DNA of 64,000 bases from contig CAVXXM010000003.1 in assembly GCA_963765745.1 (NCBI GenBank), positions 1,047,533 through 1,111,532 of the forward strand, written 5' to 3'. Source of the stretch: JAHFPN01 sp963765745 (GTDB lineage Bacteria > Pseudomonadota > Alphaproteobacteria > Rhizobiales > Xanthobacteraceae). This document shows positions 59,188-64,000 of the stretch, piece after piece (the stretch's first letter is position 1; each line of letters starts with the position of its first letter). A model generated the notes under the pieces. It saw only the letters and a program-made list of their open reading frames with translations. It was not told where the DNA came from and did not search any database. The translations under genes and the position numbers were made by a program.

Positions 59188-59864
59188 TCAGAACCTGACG
59201 TTCACGCCCGCGCGAACGACGTTGAAGTTTCCGCTCGTACTGTACTGGCCGGTTCCGATCAACGTACCGTAAACGAAGTCGCCGAGGTCAATGTGGAGAT
59301 ATTCGACCTTGGCGGACCAGTTCGGAGCGAACGCCTATTCAAGGCCGCCGCCCACCGTCCAACCCGTCAATGTATTGCTGCCGCCAGTAAGACCGGCGAA
59401 GCCAGGGATAGCGCCGAACACTTCACCGTAAGCAAGACCACCCGTGGCGTAAACGAACATGCGATCGAATGTCGGACCGATTTGCCCACGGAGGGTGCCG
59501 AACCAGCGCACCTCCGTGTTGCAGGTAGTGACACATGTTAAGACTGCTTGGCCTTTAACATTCGAGTAGGCAATACGATCGGCTCTCGAGGCCCGCTACC
59601 CAGGACCGAACTGCCAATTGTAGCCGAGCGTGCCGCCTCCGACAACCGTGCGAGATGAGACTGACGGTGCAGATACCAATTACGCAGTCGCTCTGGTTTG
59701 GCCCCAGCCGTAGCCGGCCTGCCGGCCGACATAGAACCCGACCAGTTGAACAGCGCCACCGCTACCGGCGCCGGGCCTTTATAGACCGGCGCGTCGGCCG
59801 CGAGAGTTGGCTGTGCCGCAGTGAGAGCGAGGAGCGTCGCCCCCGCCAATAGAATCCGTTTCAT
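59188..59864 (-). pseudogene. outer membrane beta-barrel protein (Omp31-like), decayed
   Basis: The start reads MKRILLAGATLLALTAAQPT, a signal peptide, followed by YKGPAPVAVALFNWSG and GFYVGRQAGYGWGQT in a shifted frame, then LGYNWQFGPG followed by a stop. A long good stretch, WFGTLRGQIGPTFDRMFVYA, TGGLAYGEV and WTVGGGLE, is cut by TAG where the family has Tyr, then AFAPNWSAKVEYLHIDLGDF and the C-terminal strand FNVVRAGVNVRF. Two or more nonsense codons and at least two frameshifts make this look like a true pseudogene rather than one sequencing slip. Intact relatives are abundant rhizobial outer-membrane proteins. Confidence 0.82.
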
Positions 59865-60400
59865 GGCATCCCCCATGTATTCGAGTGACCTCAACTCAGC
59901 GGGATACTAGGCTTTCAGAGCACCGCGGACTAGTGCAAAAAAGCAACGGTATGGGGATATTCGCACCCTCGCCGGCGGGCGGGAATTCGTTCGATAGTTC
60001 AGTGGCTTGAATTCCTCGAACGCCTAGGAACTCGCCCCGGGCTGCGTTGTCAACGAAGTTTGTGAATCTGCAGTTGGCACAAAGCAGAATTAGAAATCCT
60101 TAGAAGCCCGGTGTCCACTTCTGACCCAAAGCGGACATGCGGCGAAAGCCTTCGCGTCACCTGCAAGTCTGCGTCCCCTGGAGCTATCTTGGGCTTAGGT
60201 GGACGCTTCCAGCATGCAATCACGAATGCCGCGTTCCGCTGCCGATTGAACCGGTAATAGCGGAGCCTACCGGGTGCCCTTGCTGAGAAATCCAAGGAAG
60301 CGCAGTCTAGCGCCCGGAATTCGGGTCATCTGAGCAATGTCTAGTCTAGATCAATTTCACGGATGGCTTGATCGGGTAGGTCCTCAGGGGGACACGTGCC
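59865..60400. other. gene-free region with repeat debris
   Basis: About 535 bases. It would contain the old promoter of the beta-barrel gene and the promoter of the VWA gene; AGGGGG lies shortly before the VWA start. The middle holds a known type of dispersed repeat (60113-60142). The frame on the minus strand that includes HVRFGSEVD is a by-product of that repeat, not a gene. No RNA gene was found. Confidence 0.6.
60113..60142. repeat. CACTTCTGACCCAAAGCGGAC dispersed repeat copy
   Basis: The segment contains CTTCTGACCCAAAGCGGAC followed by ATGCGG. Sequences of this kind are scattered through Bradyrhizobiaceae genomes and give rise to spurious short ORFs (translations like VRFGSEAD or MSALGQKRT). 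A second, degenerate copy lies at 63910-63982. No gene is disrupted by it here. Confidence 0.65.
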
Positions 60401-61675
60401 ATGCAAAATCTCACGCGCGCAGCGTTTGTTTCCTTCGCCGCGCTCGTGCTTCCGGTGGGGGCATTTGCTCAGACCTGCAACACCGCCGACCGCTCCATTC
60501 TGCTGATCCTGGACGCATCCGGCAGCATGAACGCCAAGCTGCCGAATGGCGAGACCCGCATCGCCGTAGCGCAACGCGCGATCAAGGGCGTGGCCGGATT
60601 CATTCCCGCACAGGCGCAACTATCGTTGCGCATTTACGGAGCGCAATCACCGGCAAACCAGAAGAATTGCCGCGACACACACTTGGCCGTGCCGTTCGGG
60701 CCGGCGAGCGTGGCCGGCGGGCTGATCACGACGGCCGTCGACGCCGCGAAAGCGCAGGGTTACACGCCGATCGCATATTCGTTGGAGCAGGCCGCCAACG
60801 ATTTTCCCCCGACGCCAAGGAGCGCGTCATCGTGCTCGTCAGCGACGGCAAGGAGACCTGCCAGGGCGATCCAGTGGTGGCGGCGAAGGCGCTGGCGGCC
60901 AAGGGCATCACGGTTCACACCGTAGGGTTCATCGTCGACACCGCGGCGCGTGGGCAGCTCCAGGCTATCGCGCGCGTGACCGGCGGGACCTATTTCGACG
61001 CGCCGGTCGGTCCGGAATTGCCCGACACGCTCAAGCGGCGCTCAACGCCTGCAAGAAGCGGGTCGTCACGCTGCCGCCGAAGCCGCAGCCCGGCAAGCTG
61101 CGCACGACGTCGGCGATTTATCCCCACGACATCGTCAATGCGGAGACCGGCCAAAAGGTCGCGACATTCGACCGTATGCGGACCCAGGTCGAGCTGCCAG
61201 CCGGCATCTACGAGGTCAAATTCGGACCGGGAAGCTGGAAGGGGATCGAGGTGCGCTCGGGCGAGACCACCACGATCGCGCCGGGCGAGTTGAGGTCCAG
61301 TCCGACAGCGTGCTTGTCCACGCCAGCGTCGTCGATTCCGAAACCGGCGAGAAGCATGGAACGTTCGACCCGATGGCGTCGAAGGTGACGCTGATGCCCG
61401 GCGTCTATGACGTGCAATTCAGCAAGACGGTGTGGCGCTTCGTCAAGGTCGACGGCGGCAAGACCACCACGATCCGGCCGGCCGCGGTCGTCCTCAACGG
61501 CGTGAAGCTGCAGGGGGCGCGGATCACGACAAAGGAGGGCGCGGAAGCGTTCCGCTTCGATGCGGTCACCTCGCGGGCGGCGCTGCCGCCGGGCGACTAC
61601 ATCGTCGAGGTCGACGGCAACAAAATTCCCTTCGCCGCCACGGAAGGCGAAGTGCTGGAGATCAAGCCGCAGTAG
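60401..61675 (+). CDS. secreted VWA-domain protein with C-terminal repeats (frameshifted)
   Basis: The signal peptide (AAFVSFAALVLPVGAFAQ) is followed by a von Willebrand A domain with the metal site LILDASGSMN and later DAKERVIVLVSDGKETCQGD. After it come two clear tandem repeats of about 55 residues: NAETGQKVATFDRM ... LPAGIYEVKFGPG ... GETTTIAPG and DSETGEKHGTFDPM ... MPGVYDVQFSKT ... GKTTTIRPA, and a third weaker one ending PPGDYIVEVDGNK. The frame breaks near 60806 (a C-run), 61036 and 61295. Total length is about 425 residues. It likely acts in the periplasm or at the surface; the ligand is unknown. Confidence 0.82.
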
Positions 61676-61755
61676 CGACGCTGCACATGACGCTTAAGCT
61701 GAACCGTACACGGAACTGACGGGGCGGCGAATGTCGAAGGCTTTGCTTGGCGGCG

Positions 61756-62472
61756 CTACCGCGCGCACACGAGCTTCATCTTTTCCGTCACGGCGCGCGT
61801 GGCCTTGGCCACGGCGGCGGCGTCCTCGCCGTCCGCTTCGCCGGTGAATGGGCCGAGCTTGGCGCCGCCTGCAAGCTCACTCGCCTCGGCCTCGATGCGC
61901 ACCCGGCCATCGCCGCGCGCGATGCGGCCGCGCACGACGTGTTTCGCCGCCGCCCGGTCCGCTGGTTGGTTATTGTCGGCCATGGGCACCAGGCACCCCG
62001 CGCGATCGAGAAAGACCGTGAACGCGCTAACCGGCTTGCCGCCGCTGGGCACACCCATGATGAGATAAACCAAGCGCGGTGGCGAGACCTGGCCCGCGGG
62101 TGGCGGCGGGGGCGGCGCGGACTGCGGGTCCCTGAAGCCGTCCGCGAGTCCATCTCTGTCCGGGCTCGGCGGCAGCGTCGCCGTGCCGACGCCCGGCGTG
62201 TCTTTCGTGGCGGTTTCGTCTGGCGGCAGCTCGCGGCAACGCGAGGTGTTGACGCAAGCGAGCGCCAGCGGATATCGGCACATTCGCCGCAATATCGAGA
62301 TTGGTGCCGTGTTGAGATATTCCTGACAATTATTGAGTCGTATTGCGCCAAACCAATTGCCGCCTACACCGATGATCTCGATGCAGCAAATGACATCCTG
62401 CGCGCGCGCCGGCGTCGCGGCGAGCGCGTGAGCAATGACGACGAGGAATAGGCCGAATTGGATCGTTCGCAT
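61756..62472 (-). CDS. exported protein of unknown function
   Basis: A 238-aa protein. The signal peptide is TIQFGLFLVVIAHALAATPA with cleavage near ARAQ, and CCIEIIGVGGNWFGAIRLNN follows with further cysteines (RRMCRYPLALACVNTSRC) that may be paired. A Pro linker (PPPPPPAG) separates a C-terminal beta-rich part (LVYLIMGVPSGGKPVSAFTV ... VRIEAEASEL). The ATG at 62472 has AAGGAGCTGC upstream. It is 47 bases downstream of the TPR gene in the same direction, so probably co-transcribed. I do not recognise the family. Confidence 0.7.
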   Translation of the reverse strand: MRTIQFGLFLVVIAHALAATPARAQDVICCIEIIGVGGNWFGAIRLNNCQEYLNTAPISILRRMCRYPLALACVNTSRCRELPPDETATKDTPGVGTATLPPSPDRDGLADGFRDPQSAPPPPPPAGQVSPPRLVYLIMGVPSGGKPVSAFTVFLDRAGCLVPMADNNQPADRAAAKHVVRGRIARGDGRVRIEAEASELAGGAKLGPFTGEADGEDAAAVAKATRAVTEKMKLVCAR

Positions 62473-62519
62473 GCGCAGCTCCTTCGCGTTTTGCTTGGGC
62501 ACGATCCTAATTTCGCCCG

Positions 62520-63545
62520 TCACGGCGTCGCCCCGAGTTCTCTCAGGCTCTTCTTGACGCCTTCGTCGGAGGGATCGAGCGCAAGCGCCTTGCGGAAATC
62601 GGCGATGGCCTGATCGCGCCGGCCCGCTGCGGCGAGAATACCGCCGCGAAACTTGTAGGCTTGCAGGGTGTTCGGATCGACGCGAATGGCCTGATTGAAA
62701 TCCGATAGCGCCCGATCGCTTTGCTTCTTGAAAAAATACGCCGCGCCGCGTTGCACGTACAGGTGGGCGCTGCGCGGATTGAGCCGCAGCGCGCGGTCGA
62801 AATCGGAAATCGCGCGGTCGTATTGCTGTTGAAAGACATAGCTCATGCCGCGGTTGAGCAGCGCCATTCCGTTGTCAGGATCGAGCTTGATGGCCTGGTC
62901 GAGGTCGACGATCGCCTGCGCAAAACGGCTGGTCATCACATAGAGGCTGCCGCGATTGCTGTAGGCTTCGGAGTTGCCGGGATCGATGCGTATGGCTTCA
63001 TCCAAATCCTTTAGCGCCTGCTGAAACTGGCGCTGTAAAACATAGACCCCGCCCCGGCTGATCAGCGCGTCGACGTGGCGCGGATCGATACTCAAGGTAG
63101 CGTCGAAATCGGCGATGGCGCGATCGGTTTGGCCCATGGCGTGATAAATTCTACCGCGGGCGAAGCGGGTCTCGGCTTCCCGCGGGTAGAGGCGGACGCC
63201 CTCGTCGAAGTCGGCGAGCGCCTTGTCGTTCTGTCCCATTTGGAAATACACCACGCCGCGATTGTGGCGGGCATTGCCGTGGGTGGGCTCGCGGCGGAGC
63301 GCTTCGTCGAGATCGGCGATGGCGCGGTCGAATTGGCCTGCCAGCATATGGGCCTTGCCGCGATTTGCAAAAGCCTCCGCGATCTTGTCGTTGGGCTCAC
63401 GCGCCTGGGTGATGATGCGGGTGCAGGCCGGAATGCTCACCGCCGGCGTGTCGCTGGCGCAATCGTCCGCGTCCGCCGCCGCCGCGGGTCCGGCTAACAG
63501 CAAGGCGGCGAGGAGTGCGCTCCGTGCGGAGAAAGAAAACGGCAT
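62520..63545 (-). CDS. exported TPR repeat protein
   Basis: A 341-aa protein with a signal peptide (MPFSFSARSALLAALLLAGP, cleavage after AAA) and eight consecutive 34-residue TPR units from about residue 55. Examples are AFANRGKAHMLAGQFDRAIA, ALLNRGMSYVFQQQYDRAIS and AYKFRGGILAAAGRRDQAIA, each ending in the LxxDPxx-type turn. A disulfide-capable N-terminal segment (DDCASDTPAVSIPAC) precedes them. The protein is a periplasmic scaffold for protein contacts. The start at 63545 is chosen because it opens the signal peptide; upstream Met codons add polar residues. Confidence 0.88.
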   Translation of the reverse strand: MPFSFSARSALLAALLLAGPAAAADADDCASDTPAVSIPACTRIITQAREPNDKIAEAFANRGKAHMLAGQFDRAIADLDEALRREPTHGNARHNRGVVYFQMGQNDKALADFDEGVRLYPREAETRFARGRIYHAMGQTDRAIADFDATLSIDPRHVDALISRGGVYVLQRQFQQALKDLDEAIRIDPGNSEAYSNRGSLYVMTSRFAQAIVDLDQAIKLDPDNGMALLNRGMSYVFQQQYDRAISDFDRALRLNPRSAHLYVQRGAAYFFKKQSDRALSDFNQAIRVDPNTLQAYKFRGGILAAAGRRDQAIADFRKALALDPSDEGVKKSLRELGATP

Positions 63546-63693
63546 CGGTGAGAATTCCGTTGCGCTCTTCCGTCTCAATTCCTAACAGTTCCCCTGTTCC
63601 TCGGAAAGGACTGCGGATTCTCTGGCACCAGCGATTAATCGAGGCACTCAATCGACCGCGTGGGACCAGCACGTCGGCACGACCGAGTGTCGC

Positions 63694-63873
63694 TCACGGC
63701 GCACCCAGGAAGAGGCTTTCCTCGGGCTGTCGCGGATCGACCTTGATCAGCAGCTTGTCCCCCGGCTGGAACGCCTAGACCGCCTCGCTGGGCAGCGCGT
63801 GACTCTTGCCCTCGAGCAGCCGGCCCTTGGTGTACTCGTAGCCGTCAACTAGGGCGATAGCCGTCTGTGTCAG
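63694..63873 (-). pseudogene. remnant of a small domain protein
   Basis: The minus strand reads QELTQTAIALVDGYEYTKG, then LLEGKSHALPSEAV, an in-frame TAG at 63775-63777, and AFQPGDKLLIKVDPRQPEES before LFLGAP and a stop. It reads like the C-terminal part of a small conserved domain with one nonsense codon and no visible start. Family unknown; it may equally be chance coding-like sequence among repeats. Confidence 0.4.
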
Positions 63874-63909
63874 CTCTTGGCACCGAGCGGACCCACCAGT
63901 CACGGCTAT

Positions 63910-63982
63910 CGATGTCCGGTTATCCGGGTGAAGCAGACTCAACGCGGACATGCCGCTACTTCTGAGTTTGACCCAAAGCGGA
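63910..63982. repeat. degenerate copies of the GACCCAAAGCGGA repeat
   Basis: GATGTCCGG...CGCGGACATG (63911-63952) followed by CTTCTGAGTTTGACCCAAAG and CGGA (63959-63982) repeats the core seen at 60113-60142. The pair of opposed half-copies is typical of this dispersed intergenic repeat. Confidence 0.6.
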
Positions 63983-64000
63983 ACGGAGTAAGCGGCTCCT

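Noticed and set aside
60050..60295. 81-codon minus-strand ORF containing HVRFGSEVD
   Set aside because: This translation is characteristic of a dispersed repeat that yields spurious ORFs across Bradyrhizobiaceae genomes.

Overview
The window is GC-rich DNA from an alphaproteobacterium, most likely a member of the Hyphomicrobiales (Rhizobiales) near Bradyrhizobiaceae/Xanthobacteraceae. The evidence is gene content and order: a FeuP/FeuQ-like pair, a ccmI-ccmE-ccmF-ccmH-degP-regulator-kinase-glnE string, a DUF2865 protein, a class II DAHP synthase next to nadE, an rpiA-DUF2059-gor run, and dispersed palindromic repeats of the kind common in that group. No phage, plasmid, IS transposase or CRISPR array was seen.

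Layout. 1-5.7 kb: end of a proline-rich protein, an exported deaminase, an iron-permease-like protein, cimA, a 41-aa membrane ORF, cysS and small proteins. 5.8-12.7 kb: TorF-type porin, maiA, DUF2865 protein, nadE and aroG. 12.2-16.2 kb: a MarR regulator divergent from an LLM flavin oxidoreductase, with a 22-bp perfect palindrome in their promoter gap, then an FAD amine-oxidase-like enzyme and an alpha/beta hydrolase. 16.2-19.7 kb: gor, DUF2059, rpiA and gph. 19.7-24.5 kb: a lower-GC glycan-decoration island (GT2, methyltransferase-like protein, GT10 and GT11 fucosyltransferases, sugar O-methyltransferase) beside tRNA-Val(CAC). 24.9-28.1 kb: L,D-transpeptidase, DUF971, moaA and a DMT exporter. 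28.3-32.7 kb: TRAP dctQ-dctM facing two tandem paralogous dctP genes, each with its own terminator. 32.9-45.1 kb: Mrp/ApbC, a PaaG-like enzyme, two PleC/DivJ-type histidine kinases, a CobS-like protein, an aspartic protease, TauE/SafE, dusA, a TctC protein and a CDF metal exporter. 45.1-58.6 kb: an almost unbroken minus-strand block of glnE, an envelope two-component system, a Do protease, cytochrome c maturation genes, a glycine-zipper lipoprotein and FeuPQ. 58.7-64 kb: a small phospholipase A2-like protein, a decayed beta-barrel gene, a VWA protein with C-terminal repeats, a TPR protein and repeat debris.

About fourteen otherwise well conserved genes are interrupted by frameshifts (cimA, cysS, nadE, rpiA, GT2, GT11, dctQ, dctM, dctP1, mrp, tctC, glnE, the VWA gene), while their lengths stay normal. 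Several of the indels lie in short homopolymers, and essential genes are hit. I therefore read most of them as consensus errors in a draft or metagenomic assembly. The beta-barrel gene at 59.2-59.9 kb also carries in-frame stops and looks more like a true pseudogene.

No convincingly new multi-gene system was found. The best leads are the MarR operator, the two-fucosyltransferase island, the exported deaminase, the CobS-like protein that lacks its usual acidic motif, and the small CC-HD protein.
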